A DNA stretch of 64,000 bases from PALSA-1004 sp963829085 (GTDB lineage: Bacteria; Pseudomonadota; Gammaproteobacteria; Burkholderiales; SG8-41): contig CAWHHJ010000007.1 in the NCBI GenBank assembly GCA_963829085.1, positions 1-64,000 on the forward strand. The letters are read 5' to 3'. This document shows, piece by piece, positions 25,451-34,875 of this stretch (position 1 is its first letter; every line of letters starts with the position of its first letter). The notes under the pieces were generated by a model. That model worked only from the letters and a program-made list of their open reading frames with translations, did no database searches and had not been told where the DNA came from. The translations under genes and the position numbers were made by a program.

Positions 25451-28318
25451 TTACTGGCACGCCTCGCATTCCGGATTGTCGATCACACAGAACTTCGCGT
25501 CCGTCGCCGGCGTGGCGCTGATGCCGCCGTCCGATGGCACAGCGTTCAACGCGCCTGCTTTGACAGTCGATTTTTCCGCGTGCGTCGCGCCCATCGTGCG
25601 CAGGTAATACGTCGTTTTCAGTCCTCGCAGCCACGCGAGCTTGTATGTCTCATCGAGCTTCTTGCCCGACGCGCCCGCCATGTAAATGTTCAGCGACTGC
25701 GATTGATCGATCCACTTCTGGCGCCGCGCCGCACATTCGACCAGCCACTTCGGCTCCACTTCGAACGCAGTCGCATAGAGGCTGCGTACTTCCGCAGGAA
25801 TGCGGTCGATCTTGGCGAGAGTGCCGTCGAAATATTTGAGGTCCGAGATCATCACTTCGTCCCACAGATTGAGCCGCTTCAGATCGGCCACCAGATATTC
25901 GTTGGCAACGGTAAATTCACCGGACAGATTCGATTTCACATATAGGTTTTGATATGTGGGCTCGATGCACTGTGAAAGACCAGTGATATTCGCGATGGTC
26001 GCGGTTGGCGCAATCGCAATGCAGTTCGAGTTGCGCATGCCCACGAGCTTGATGCGCTTGCGCAGCGATTCCCAGTCGAGCGTCGTTGACAGATCCGCTT
26101 CTACATAGCCGCCGCGCTGTTCGGCGAGCAGCTTCAAAGATTCGTGCGGGAAAACGCCTTTGTCCCACAGCGATCCCTTGAAGGTCGAGTAAGGGCCGCG
26201 TTCTTCTGCAAGATCCGCCGATGCCGCGTATGCGGTATAGGCGATTGCCTCCATGGAACGATCGGAAAATTCAACCGCCGCCTGCGACGCATACGGGATA
26301 CGCAGCATGTGCAGACAATCCTGGAAGCCCATGATGCCGATGCCGACCGGGCGATGCTTGAAATTCGAATTGCGCGCCTTATTGACCGAGTAGTAATTGA
26401 GATCGATGACGTTGTCCAGCATCCGCATCGCCGTATGTACGGTGCGTCTGAGTTTCTCGATGTCGAGCGTGCCGGTGGATACATCGAGGTGAGCCGGCAT
26501 GTTCACCGAGCCCAGATTACACACCGCGATCTCGTCCTCGTTGGTGTTGAGCGTGATCTCCGTGCACAAATTCGAGCTGTGGACGATACCTACATGGCTT
26601 TGCGGCGAGCGGATATTGCACGGATCCTTGAATGTGATCCACGGATGTCCGGTCTCGAACAGCATTGTGAGCATCTTCCGCCAGAGCTGCGCGGCCGGCA
26701 GTTTTTTGAAGAGCTTCAACTCGCCCCTGGCGGCCTTTGCTTCGTACGCCTGATAAGCCTGCTCGAACGCCTTGCCGAACTTGTCGTGCAAGTCGATCAC
26801 GTCCGACGGCGAAAACAAGGTCCAATCGCCGTTTTCCATGACGCGCTTCATGAACAAATCGGGTATCCAGTTGGCCGTGTTCATGTCATGCGTGCGCCGG
26901 CGGTCATCGCCCGTGTTCTTGCGCAGCTCGAGAAATTCCTCGATGTCGAGATGCCAGGTTTCGAGGTACGAGCACACCGCGCCTTTTCGCTTGCCGCCCT
27001 GATTAACGGCAACTGCGGTGTCATTGACTACCTTGAGGAATGGCACGACACCCTGTGATTTTCCGTTGGTCCCTTTGATATGGGCACCCAGCGCTCGCAC
27101 GGGCGTCCAGTCATTGCCGATGCCGCCTGCGTATTTCTGCAGCATCGCGTTCTCCTTGATCGCCTCATAGATGCCATCGAGATCGTCGGCGACGGTCGTC
27201 AGGTAGCAGCTGGCGAGCTGCGAGCGGCGCGTGGCCGAGTTGAACAAAGTCGGCGTCGAACTCATGAAGTCGAACGACGACAGCACGTTATAGAACTCGA
27301 TCGCGCGCGCCTCGCGTTGATCCTCGGGCTCATTTAGCGCCAGGCCCATCGCAACCCGCATGAAAAACGTTTGCGGCAGCTCGATGCGCTGACCGCGCAC
27401 ATGCAGAAAATACCGGTCATAGAGAATCTGCAGTCCTAGGTAACCGAACTTGAAGTCGCGCTTTGCGTCCAGCGCCGCGCCAAGACTTTTAAGATCGTAA
27501 TTGCCCATGCGTTCGTCGAGCAGTTCCGCCTCGATGCCTTTTTTGATCAGCAGCGGGAATGCTTCCGCATAACGGGTTTTCATGTCGGCTTGGGTGAGCT
27601 CTTCGCCGATCGTTTCAAGCCGCAGCGAATTCAACAATAGCCGCGCCGTAACATAGCTATAGGCAGGGTCCTGCTCAATCAAGGCACGCGCCGATAAAAT
27701 AAGCGACTTGCGCACTTCCTCGATCGGCACGCCTTCGTACAGGTCCTTCAACGTCGCCTGCATGATCACACCGGCGTCGACTGCGCGGCCCAGTCCTTCA
27801 CACGCCTCATGGACCAGCGCGGCCATCTTTGCCACGTCCAATACGTGCGTCTCGCCATTTTCGAGGACATTGATGGTCGGTTGCGTTGCCACCACCCGCG
27901 CCTGCGCTTCACGTTGCTTGGCCCGTTCCTGCGCGCGTTGTTCGCGGTAAAGGACGTATGCGCGCGCGACTTCGTGCTCGCCCGAGCGCATCAGCGCCAG
28001 TTCCACCTGGTCCTGTATGTCTTCGATATGGAACGTCCCGCCGGTCGGCTGCCTTCGCATCAGCGCAGCAACCACAGTATCGGTAAGCTTGGCGACGATT
28101 TCGCGGACGCGTGCGGACGCAGCACCCTGTCCGCCGTTCACCGCTATAAACGCCTTGGTCAGCGCGACAGAAATCTTGGACGGCTCGAAACTGACGACGG
28201 CGCCATTGCGCCGGATAATCTTATATTCGGAGAAGCTTGACGGGACGGACCGAGGGCTTTCCTCGCTGCCAAAGGCGGCGATGGAAGCGGATGCGGGAAT
28301 GTTCGTGACTAGTTGCAT
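25451..28318 (-). CDS. nrdA: class Ia ribonucleotide-diphosphate reductase alpha subunit
   Basis: Large catalytic subunit, 955 residues. An N-terminal ATP-cone (YKIIRRNGAVVSFEPSKISVAL, about 32-120) would give dATP control. The catalytic barrel includes STPTLFNSATRRSQLASCYL (active-site Cys), the NLCTEI segment (Cys/Glu radical-transfer pair), TATIANITGLSQCIEPTYQN, and the C-terminal redox pair in NPECEACQ. It reduces ribonucleoside diphosphates together with NrdB. AAGGAG precedes the ATG. The upstream region has a sigma70-type promoter and two NrdR boxes. The length is longer than E. coli NrdA (about 760), as usual for the group with internal insertions. Confidence 0.96.
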   Translation of the reverse strand: MQLVTNIPASASIAAFGSEESPRSVPSSFSEYKIIRRNGAVVSFEPSKISVALTKAFIAVNGGQGAASARVREIVAKLTDTVVAALMRRQPTGGTFHIEDIQDQVELALMRSGEHEVARAYVLYREQRAQERAKQREAQARVVATQPTINVLENGETHVLDVAKMAALVHEACEGLGRAVDAGVIMQATLKDLYEGVPIEEVRKSLILSARALIEQDPAYSYVTARLLLNSLRLETIGEELTQADMKTRYAEAFPLLIKKGIEAELLDERMGNYDLKSLGAALDAKRDFKFGYLGLQILYDRYFLHVRGQRIELPQTFFMRVAMGLALNEPEDQREARAIEFYNVLSSFDFMSSTPTLFNSATRRSQLASCYLTTVADDLDGIYEAIKENAMLQKYAGGIGNDWTPVRALGAHIKGTNGKSQGVVPFLKVVNDTAVAVNQGGKRKGAVCSYLETWHLDIEEFLELRKNTGDDRRRTHDMNTANWIPDLFMKRVMENGDWTLFSPSDVIDLHDKFGKAFEQAYQAYEAKAARGELKLFKKLPAAQLWRKMLTMLFETGHPWITFKDPCNIRSPQSHVGIVHSSNLCTEITLNTNEDEIAVCNLGSVNMPAHLDVSTGTLDIEKLRRTVHTAMRMLDNVIDLNYYSVNKARNSNFKHRPVGIGIMGFQDCLHMLRIPYASQAAVEFSDRSMEAIAYTAYAASADLAEERGPYSTFKGSLWDKGVFPHESLKLLAEQRGGYVEADLSTTLDWESLRKRIKLVGMRNSNCIAIAPTATIANITGLSQCIEPTYQNLYVKSNLSGEFTVANEYLVADLKRLNLWDEVMISDLKYFDGTLAKIDRIPAEVRSLYATAFEVEPKWLVECAARRQKWIDQSQSLNIYMAGASGKKLDETYKLAWLRGLKTTYYLRTMGATHAEKSTVKAGALNAVPSDGGISATPATDAKFCVIDNPECEACQ

Positions 28319-28391
28319 GTGGGAGTCTCCTTAACCGTTCATTTCTTTATCTTTTCCGCCTTTTTGCCGGTCTTTGGGCGGTGCCCGGCAA

Positions 28392-28407
28392 CCACTATAT
28401 ATTGTGC
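28392..28407 (-). promoter_or_regulatory. NrdR box 1
   Basis: CCACTATATATTGTGC matches the NrdR consensus acaCwAtATaTwGtgt at 14 of 16 positions. It lies just downstream of the predicted nrdA transcription start, on the repressor-blocking side. Confidence 0.8.
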
Positions 28408-28422
28408 TTGCTCAGAGGCTTT

Positions 28423-28438
28423 GAACTAATTCTAGTAG
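28423..28438 (-). promoter_or_regulatory. NrdR box 2 (weaker)
   Basis: GAACTAATTCTAGTAG keeps the CTA / TAG core of the NrdR box (9 of 16). It starts exactly 31 bases from box 1, the usual spacing for cooperative NrdR pairs. It overlaps the predicted -10 hexamer. Confidence 0.65.
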
Positions 28439-28457
28439 CTAGATTTTTCGAGTGCAA
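28429..28457 (-). promoter_or_regulatory. sigma70-type promoter of nrdAB
   Basis: On the minus strand, TTGCAC (28457-28452), a 17-base spacer, then TAGAAT (28434-28429). The -10 matches TATAAT at five of six. The -10 lies inside NrdR box 2, which explains how NrdR-dATP would shut off the operon. Confidence 0.6.
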
Positions 28458-28755
28458 TAGCTTTCTTAAAGTTTTTTTACGCCCTCGAATTTACCTGCGA
28501 AGCGGCCGCGATTCACTTGTAACTCCAAGCTAATTAGTGCATAAAAATTAATCAGCGCGCGGCCTTGAAATGGCGTCAAAGCGTCGTCTCCTACAAAGTC
28601 CGAACAGGAGCAGAGGCATTCAAAGAGCTCTGTTGTTTTTTTGCGATCACGGGCAAAAATTCGGGCCGGCGCACATTCCACGACGCTTCAACCACAAATC
28701 CCTTGCCTCGGCCTTGGGCGCTTTTTGGCGCGGCAATCAGACCCCGTGCAGGCGC

Positions 28756-29289
28756 CTAAAGAAGACTTTCGAAGCGCGACCAATCGAAGAACGGCCCGGG
28801 ATCAGTCTTACGGGCCGGCGCTATATCGGAGTGGCCCACGGTTGCAGCTATCGGATAACGTCGCTTGATAGCACGCACGAGCTCCGCCCCACGCGCATAT
28901 TGGATCGGTTCGAACGCAGCGTCATCGCTTCCTTCCAGCTCGATGCCAATCGAAAAGTCGTTGCAGCGCTCGCGCCCGCGCCAACTGGATTCGCCGGCAT
29001 GCCACGCGCGTTCTTCACACGGGACGAATTGAATCAGCTCGCCGCTGCGTCTTATGAGAAAGTGCGCAGACACGCGCAGCCCTGCAATCGTTTGATAGTA
29101 GCTATGCGCGTTGGGATCGAGCGTGTTGGTAAACAGCTCGATGATTCCCGATCCGCCATATTCGTTCGGCGGCAAGCTGATATTGTGGATGACGATGAGC
29201 TCTATGCGCACATCCTGCGGGCGCGCGTCCGCATTGGGTGATCGCACAAAGCGCGCGCTTTCTACCAAACCTTCGCGATTAATACGCAC
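28756..29289 (-). CDS. ampD: 1,6-anhydro-N-acetylmuramyl-L-alanine amidase
   Basis: Cytoplasmic zinc amidase of 177 residues, acting in peptidoglycan recycling by cutting the stem peptide from anhydro-muropeptides. Zinc ligands are His in LIVIHNISLP (about 35), His in TVGHSDIAPARKTDPGP (about 151), and the Asp in the same segment. The Lys-Thr-Asp-Pro-Gly-Pro stretch is diagnostic of AmpD. It starts with GTG. It has no signal peptide, consistent with AmpD rather than the periplasmic AmiD type. It is transcribed behind pilR. Confidence 0.94.
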   Translation of the reverse strand: MRINREGLVESARFVRSPNADARPQDVRIELIVIHNISLPPNEYGGSGIIELFTNTLDPNAHSYYQTIAGLRVSAHFLIRRSGELIQFVPCEERAWHAGESSWRGRERCNDFSIGIELEGSDDAAFEPIQYARGAELVRAIKRRYPIAATVGHSDIAPARKTDPGPFFDWSRFESLL

Positions 29290-29359
29290 GACCGTCCGCG
29301 GCTACGATTAAGCGCCGCCCGAATGAAGCGTCATGCGTGTTCCGCCAGCTCGTGTTCGT

Positions 29360-30733
29360 TCAGTCGTTAGACTCGAGCGCGTCCTTGATGCCAAGCTTTT
29401 CCATCTTGTAGCGCAGGGCGCGGAACGTGATGCCGAGCAGCTTGGCTGCGGCCGTGCGGTTGTAGCGCGTCTTCTCGAGCGCCTGCATGATCGCGCGCTT
29501 CTCGAGGTCCTCGAGCCGCTCCGGCAATGGCGCACCGAGCAGACTGGCGCCGTCATCGCGAGCAACGGGCTGTGACAGCTGCAGATCTTCGCGCTTGATT
29601 TCCTCACTGGTCGTCAAGGCAAGCGCGCGCTCTATGACATTCTCGAGCTCGCGCACGTTGCCGGGAAAGTCGTACGCCTGCAGATCATTCAGGGCAGCAG
29701 GCGACAATTTCGGCGGCGCGATGTTGAGCGGCGCCACGAGCTTTTTGACGATTTCCGCAGCCAGCAACGGAATGTCCTCCCGCAGCTCGCGCAGCGCGGG
29801 CATGCGCAGCTCAATGACGTTGAGCCGGTAGAAAAGGTCCTGGCGAAACGCGCCGCTCTCCACCTGGTCCGCGAGGCGCCGATGCGTCGCGCTGATGATG
29901 CGCACATCGACGTTTTCTTCGCTGGTCGAGCCGACCTTGCGCACCTTCTTTTCCTGGATCGCGCGCAGCAATTTCACCTGCATATGGATCGGCAGATCGG
30001 CGACCTCGTCGAGAAACAACGTACCGGTATCCGCCGCCTGAAAGAAACCATGCTTATCCTGCTCGGCACCGGTAAATGCGCCCTTCTTGTAGCCGAAGAA
30101 TTCGCTTTCCATGAGATTCTCGGGAATCGCGCCGCAATTGACCGGCACGAAGGGCGCATCGCGACGCGGGCCCTTGAGATGCATGAGACGCGCCGCCAAT
30201 TCCTTGCCGCAGCCCGATTCGCCACTGATATGGACAGGCGCCTGGCTGCGCGCGAGCCGGTCGATCATCTTGCGCGTTTGCTCCATGAGGGCGGAGACCC
30301 CGAGCAACTCGGGATAATTCGATACCTCGACTTCTTTGTCGTCCGCTTTCCTCTGCGTGCTGGCGCGCGGCAGCTTGAGGGCCGAACGCACGAGAGCGCG
30401 CAACTGATTCAGCGACACCGGCTTTGCGAGATAGTCGAAGGCGCCGGCCTTGAGCGCGGCGACGGCGTTTTCGGCGCTGCCATGCGCCGTGATCACCGCA
30501 ACAGGCGTACTTGCAAAGTGACGGCTTACATGGTCGAGCAACTGCAGTCCATCGCCGTCCGGCAGACGCATGTCGGTGAGGCACAGATCATAACTGTGCT
30601 TTTGCATGAATTGCGTCGCCTCGAATTCGCCGGCCGCGCAATCCGTGTCGAGTCCCATGCGCTGCAGAGTAAGGCTCAGCAGCTCGCGAATATCGGCTTC
30701 ATCGTCGACGATCAGCACTCTGCTTTTTAGCAT
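29360..30733 (-). CDS. pilR: sigma54-dependent response regulator of type IV pilus genes
   Basis: Response regulator of about 457 residues. It has a receiver domain (VLIVDDEADIRELL, phospho-Asp in CLTDMRLPDGDG), then an AAA+ sigma54 activator (Walker A GESGCGKELAARLM, sigma54 contact GAFTGA, Walker B GTLFLDEVADLP), and a Fis-type helix-turn-helix (RYNRTAAAKLLGITFRALRYK). It follows PilS and its start ATG at 30733 overlaps the pilS stop (TAATG), with CAGGAG upstream. No pilA lies in the window, so its target is elsewhere. Confidence 0.93.
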   Translation of the reverse strand: MLKSRVLIVDDEADIRELLSLTLQRMGLDTDCAAGEFEATQFMQKHSYDLCLTDMRLPDGDGLQLLDHVSRHFASTPVAVITAHGSAENAVAALKAGAFDYLAKPVSLNQLRALVRSALKLPRASTQRKADDKEVEVSNYPELLGVSALMEQTRKMIDRLARSQAPVHISGESGCGKELAARLMHLKGPRRDAPFVPVNCGAIPENLMESEFFGYKKGAFTGAEQDKHGFFQAADTGTLFLDEVADLPIHMQVKLLRAIQEKKVRKVGSTSEENVDVRIISATHRRLADQVESGAFRQDLFYRLNVIELRMPALRELREDIPLLAAEIVKKLVAPLNIAPPKLSPAALNDLQAYDFPGNVRELENVIERALALTTSEEIKREDLQLSQPVARDDGASLLGAPLPERLEDLEKRAIMQALEKTRYNRTAAAKLLGITFRALRYKMEKLGIKDALESND

Positions 30734-32361
30734 TATTCTCCTGTGACTCCCTGGCATATCACTGTGAACTGGGCGCCCGTTGGCGTTTCAACGTATTCGA
30801 GCGTCGCATCATTCGCTTCGCAGACTTCGCGCGCGATGTACAGACCGAGCCCGGTCCCGCTGCTCACCGTCGTAAAGAAAGGCTCGAACAACTGATTGCG
30901 CACCGGCGGCGGCACGCCCGGACCGTCATCGACCACATCCAATTTTACAACACTACCGTCGTTCATAACGTCAACGGCGATGCGTATGCTGCCGTCCTGC
31001 CGGCGGCTGTGACGCAGCGCGTTGCGGCAGAGATTCCACATCACCTGGTTGAGATGGCTGTGATCGAACGACACATCCGCCTCAACGGCGAGCTCGAGCG
31101 CGATGACTGACGGTGCAATCTTCTCAATCTGGCAAAACTGCTCAGCGAACGTCTTCAGGTAATTACCGACCTCGAACACTTCGCGCAGCGCACGGTCTTT
31201 GCGGTTGAGTTTCAATACATCATTAACCATGCGGTCCAAGCGGCGTGTATTGTCGTGAATGATGGTGAGCAGCCGGGTGACGGTCTCATTGAGCGCCGGT
31301 TCTTCCTGGAGCAGCTCCGTCGCATGACTGATCGCGGATAACGGATTCCTCACTTCGTGGGCGATGTTCGCGGTAAGCCGTCCGAGAGCGGCGAGCTTCA
31401 TCTGGCGCGCCTGCGCCTGCACACGCGTCAAATCCTCGAGAAATATGACAGCGCCTACGTCGCGGCTGCGTCCCACGGGCACAAAGCGTGCGCTGATGCG
31501 GTTGTTTTGCACCACGGTGCTGATCCTGTTCAGTTTCGCGACCGGATTGCGGCGCCATTCCTCGAGGCGATTTGCCAGCGCCGGCGCGTAGCTTCTGACG
31601 TTCATGCCGCGCCGCTGTTCGCTCAGCGGCCCTAGCATCTCCTCGGCGCGCGCATTGTGCTGACGGATCAGACCTTTTTCGTCGACGACAATCACGCCGT
31701 CGTGCATGTCCTGAATGACGAGCTGGTTGACTTCGGCCATGCTCGCCAGATCAATTTCGCGCTGAGCCGCGAGCTGCTCCGTGGCAACGAGGTACTTTGC
31801 AAGCGTGTGCGCAACCCAGGCAGTCGTGAAGTAGCCGATGCTCAGCAACCCGGCCTGCACATACTGCGCGGTCTGTCCATAGTAGTAGAGCACCTGGACG
31901 GTCTGCTCGATCAGCACGGCAAGACTCGCCAGCGCAGCGTAAAGCAAAGTCAGGCGGCCGCGGCTGATGAGACCTGCCGCAGCAAGCCCGGACAGCAGCA
32001 ACAGACCAAGGCCGCTCGAGATGCCGCCGCTTGCAAACATCAAAAGCACGATGAAAACAATATCGGCGCATACCTGCACCGTGAGCTGCAGATGAAAGTA
32101 GCGTCGCGATGAAGCGGCCAGGAAACAGCCCAGACTGAACGCGACGTACGCCACGGCCGCATACACGAAGAACTCGAAATACAGCGAGCCGAACGACAGC
32201 TGGCGGCCGAAAATCGCCGTTACTGAGAGCAGCAACAGCGCTACGATGAACCGGTAACCGTTGAAGAAAAACAGTGAGCGCCAGTAGGTATCCGACGGCT
32301 CGGCAGGGGGCGCCGAGTCAGTCGCTGGCATCTGTGCAGGCGTCCGCGCGGCTAACAGCAT
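30733..32361 (-). CDS. pilS: PilS-type sensor histidine kinase
   Basis: Membrane sensor kinase, 542 residues. About six N-terminal spans are followed by a PAS domain (LVIQDMHDGVIVVDEKGLIRQHN), the H-box NIAHEVRNPLSAISHATELL with the phosphorylated His, then N, G1 (DDGPGVPP) and G2 (GTGLGLYIARE) boxes. This order is that of PilS, partner of the adjacent PilR. A short PP0621 gene precedes it on the same strand by 12 bases. The window does not show which signal it reads. Confidence 0.92.
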   Translation of the reverse strand: MLLAARTPAQMPATDSAPPAEPSDTYWRSLFFFNGYRFIVALLLLSVTAIFGRQLSFGSLYFEFFVYAAVAYVAFSLGCFLAASSRRYFHLQLTVQVCADIVFIVLLMFASGGISSGLGLLLLSGLAAAGLISRGRLTLLYAALASLAVLIEQTVQVLYYYGQTAQYVQAGLLSIGYFTTAWVAHTLAKYLVATEQLAAQREIDLASMAEVNQLVIQDMHDGVIVVDEKGLIRQHNARAEEMLGPLSEQRRGMNVRSYAPALANRLEEWRRNPVAKLNRISTVVQNNRISARFVPVGRSRDVGAVIFLEDLTRVQAQARQMKLAALGRLTANIAHEVRNPLSAISHATELLQEEPALNETVTRLLTIIHDNTRRLDRMVNDVLKLNRKDRALREVFEVGNYLKTFAEQFCQIEKIAPSVIALELAVEADVSFDHSHLNQVMWNLCRNALRHSRRQDGSIRIAVDVMNDGSVVKLDVVDDGPGVPPPVRNQLFEPFFTTVSSGTGLGLYIAREVCEANDATLEYVETPTGAQFTVICQGVTGE

Positions 32362-32373
32362 GCAGGATGAAGA

Positions 32374-32592
32374 TCAGCGGTGCTGTCGCAAGTGGTCTTC
32401 GCTACAAAAAAATTTTTCATTGCTCAAATGACTTTCACTGCGTGGCAGATGAATGCCGCAATGGTCGCAGCGGACCATGTCTTCCGGCGCTGCGCCCGGC
32501 GGGCGCTGTTTGCGCAGCGCCGACTTGCGATGGTTCTTGATTACCATCCACACGATCGCAACGGCCAATACCAGAAACAGGAGTTTGCCCAA
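32374..32592 (-). CDS. PP0621 family protein
   Basis: 72 residues: one membrane span (LLFLVLAVAIVWMVIK) and a small metal-binding-like segment MVRCDHCGIHLPRSES with HLSNEKFFCSEDH, which places Cys/His in a C-x2-C...C-x3-H pattern. This matches the small PP0621 family commonly found next to PilS in beta- and gammaproteobacteria. Function unknown. It lies just upstream of pilS and is probably co-transcribed. Confidence 0.85.
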   Translation of the reverse strand: MGKLLFLVLAVAIVWMVIKNHRKSALRKQRPPGAAPEDMVRCDHCGIHLPRSESHLSNEKFFCSEDHLRQHR

Positions 32593-32789
32593 GCATCAAC
32601 CTCGCGACCCGTTGCAGCGCATTTTGCTAGTTTGCATCATGACCTGATAGCCGTCGAGGCGACGTTACGGCGGCGTTAGAAGCAGCGCATCGATGTTGCG
32701 CGTTGCAAAAGCATCGACGGCGACCCGCAGTCTTGGGACACGGCGGTGGCGTTGCAGCGGCCGATCGCGAAATAGCAGACCAAAAAATT

Positions 32790-32866
<77 letters not shown>

Positions 32867-33053
32867 ACTCGACTCTCGAGCGTTCGCCGACACGGCCCGA
32901 AACCCGCATGCGGTCTCTCGCTGCTACAGGCCTGGCTGGGGAAGGTCGGTGACCGCGCAAAAACGAGCCGCGAATGATAGCAGTCCCCGCTTGCCCCGAC
33001 AACCCGACAACGTTAAGGTGGTAGTAATCTGGCGCCGGTTGCCATCGCTGACG

Positions 33054-34022
33054 TCAATAGTCGCGCGTCACCGCAAAGCTCGCGAGCTGCTGCAAAGCAT
33101 CGCGGCACTGTGAGGGCGGAAGCCCGTTTACCGCTTCGGTCGCCATGCGCGATTCCGCCTCGGCTTGCCGGCGGGTGTAATCGAGCGCGCCGCTGCTCTG
33201 GATGGCCGAGATGACATCCCTAAGTTCGGCGAGTCCGCCATCCTCGATCGCTTTACGTATGAGCGCCGCTTCCTCGGCGCTGCCATGCTTCATGGCGTAG
33301 ATGAGCGGCAGCGTCGGCTTGCCCTCGGCTAGATCGTCTCCCACGTTTTTGCCGGTAGCGTTATGGTCGCCTGAGTAGTCGAGGACGTCATCGATCAATT
33401 GAAACGCAGTCCCCAGATGCATTCCATAGTTCGCCATTGCCGCTTCTTCGGTAGTGGAAGCGCCGGCGACGATCGCGCCGAGGCGTGTCGCAGCTTCGAA
33501 CAGTTTCGCGGTCTTATAGCGTATGACTCGCAGATACGCGTGCTCGTCGATGCCGGCGTTATGACAATTCATGAGCTGCAATACCTCACCTTCGGCAATC
33601 ACATTCGTCGCTTCGGCGAGCACCTGCATGACGCGCAGGCTTTCCACCTCGACCATCATCTCAAACGCGCGCGAATAGACGAAGTCACCGACGAGCACGC
33701 TTGCTGCGTTGCCGAACAGTGCGTTAGCAGTCGCGTTGCCGCGACGCATCTGAGACGCATCGACGACATCGTCGTGCAGCAGCGTGGCGGTATGAATGAA
33801 CTCGATAATCGCGGCGAGCTGGTAATGATGCTTACCGGTATAGCGGAACGCGCCGGCCGACAGGATGACCAGCGCGGGCCGCAAGCGCTTGCCGCCGCCG
33901 CCCACGATATATTCGGCAACCTGCCGCACCAGGACGACATCCGAAGTCAGCCGGTTACGAATGATTGCGTCGACTGCGCGCATGTCGGCAGCAATAAAAT
34001 CGTGGAGCAGCGGGATCGGCAT
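33054..34022 (-). CDS. ispB: polyprenyl (octaprenyl) diphosphate synthase
   Basis: All-trans polyprenyl diphosphate synthase of 322 residues, making the quinone side chain. The first Asp-rich motif is in TATLLHDDVVDASQMRRG, the second in FQLIDDVLDYSGD, and GGGGKRLRPALVIL precedes the first. It is divergent from rplU across about 170 bases, the standard betaproteobacterial arrangement. The exact chain length cannot be read, but IspB (C40) is the usual product here. Confidence 0.93.
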   Translation of the reverse strand: MPIPLLHDFIAADMRAVDAIIRNRLTSDVVLVRQVAEYIVGGGGKRLRPALVILSAGAFRYTGKHHYQLAAIIEFIHTATLLHDDVVDASQMRRGNATANALFGNAASVLVGDFVYSRAFEMMVEVESLRVMQVLAEATNVIAEGEVLQLMNCHNAGIDEHAYLRVIRYKTAKLFEAATRLGAIVAGASTTEEAAMANYGMHLGTAFQLIDDVLDYSGDHNATGKNVGDDLAEGKPTLPLIYAMKHGSAEEAALIRKAIEDGGLAELRDVISAIQSSGALDYTRRQAEAESRMATEAVNGLPPSQCRDALQQLASFAVTRDY

Positions 34023-34118
34023 CAGGCTACAAACGTCGTGAGCGCGTCCTCGAAATGGCGCGCAGTGATCGGAGGAATCAGGTAAACGCTGCGGGTAAGC
34101 CGCTCATTTTACTCCGCT

Positions 34119-34147
34119 TTGACTCGAAAATTGACGTTCGGTATAAT
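34119..34147 (+). promoter_or_regulatory. rplU-rpmA promoter
   Basis: TTGACT (34119-34124), a 17-base spacer and TATAAT (34142-34147), a near-consensus sigma70 promoter about 50 bases before rplU. The leader contains a short CCCGG / CCGGG hairpin before AAGGAC. Confidence 0.85.
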
Positions 34148-34194
34148 GCGCGGCTCTTCATGCCCGGCAAGTCCGGGTAAAAAAGGACAAGACT

Positions 34195-34506
34195 ATGTAT
34201 GCGGTCATCAAAACCGGCGGCAAGCAGTATCGCGTTGCGTCCGGTGCAAAACTAAAGGTGGAACAGATTGCGGCGGAAGTCGGGTCCGAAATTGTCCTCG
34301 ATCAGGTGTTGATGTTTGCCGATGGCGACAACGTGTCGTTAGGAACTCCGCTCGTCAACGGCGCGTCGGTCAAAGCGAAAGTGGTCTCGCACGGGCGCGG
34401 CGATAAGGTGCACATATTCAAGATGCGCCGGCGCAAGCACTATCGCAAATCGCAGGGACATCGTCAGAACTATACCGAGATCGAGATTCTCGATATCGCA
34501 GGCTAA
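34195..34506 (+). CDS. rplU: 50S ribosomal protein L21
   Basis: Ribosomal protein of 103 residues. It begins MYAVIKTGGKQYRVASG and has the conserved C-terminal block VHIFKMRRRKHYRKSQGHRQ. A strong promoter lies 50 bases upstream, and rpmA follows ten bases downstream. This is the canonical L21-L27 operon. Confidence 0.98.
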   Translation: MYAVIKTGGKQYRVASGAKLKVEQIAAEVGSEIVLDQVLMFADGDNVSLGTPLVNGASVKAKVVSHGRGDKVHIFKMRRRKHYRKSQGHRQNYTEIEILDIAG

Positions 34507-34515
34507 GGATACGTC

Positions 34516-34773
34516 ATGGCACATAAAAAAGCAGGCGGCAGCTCACGCAACGGCCGCGATTCGAATTCGAAGCGCCTGGGTGTTAAGGCATACGGCGGCG
34601 AAGTTATTTCAGCCGGCAGTATCATCGTGCGCCAGCGCGGCACACACGTGCACCCTGGCGTGAATGTAGGCATCGGCAAAGACCATACGCTATTCGCAAA
34701 GATTGCCGGGACCGTCGAATTCGGCGTCAAAGGTTCCGCACGCAAAAAGACGGTCAGCGTTTTGCCCGCATAG
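34516..34773 (+). CDS. rpmA: 50S ribosomal protein L27
   Basis: Ribosomal protein of 85 residues. It has MAHKKAGGSSRNGRDSNSK and the IIVRQRGTHVHPG segment, without the N-terminal extension processed in Firmicutes. It ends in KKTVSVLPA and is followed by a rho-independent terminator. Confidence 0.98.
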   Translation: MAHKKAGGSSRNGRDSNSKRLGVKAYGGEVISAGSIIVRQRGTHVHPGVNVGIGKDHTLFAKIAGTVEFGVKGSARKKTVSVLPA

Positions 34774-34793
34774 CGCAAGCTGAGCGACTGCTA

Positions 34794-34821
34794 AAGCCCT
34801 GCGCTCGCGCAGGGCTTTTTT
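34794..34821 (+). terminator. rho-independent terminator after rpmA
   Basis: Stem AAGCCCTGCG / CGCAGGGCTT with a short CTCG loop followed by a run of six T. It separates rplU-rpmA from obgE, which begins 55 bases later. Confidence 0.9.
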
Positions 34822-34875
34822 GTTTTGGGCGATATCCCTTATCCTGCCGCCTGATGGCGACAGCAGAAAGCTAAT

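Larger units (their letters stand above)
28319..28755. other. intergenic region between nrdA and ampD
   Basis: 437 bases. The half next to nrdA holds the promoter and NrdR sites. From about 28460 to 28755 I see no convincing gene. Two short open frames (minus 28466-28681 and plus 28570 onward) have no recognisable domain, ribosome-binding site or conserved ends. Confidence 0.5.

Noticed and set aside
28466..28681. 71-residue ORF upstream of nrdA
   Set aside because: No ribosome-binding site, domain or conserved start seen.
34131..34147. TTGACG close to TATAAT before rplU as a promoter
   Set aside because: Spacer would be only five bases. The TTGACT 17 bases upstream is the fitting -35.
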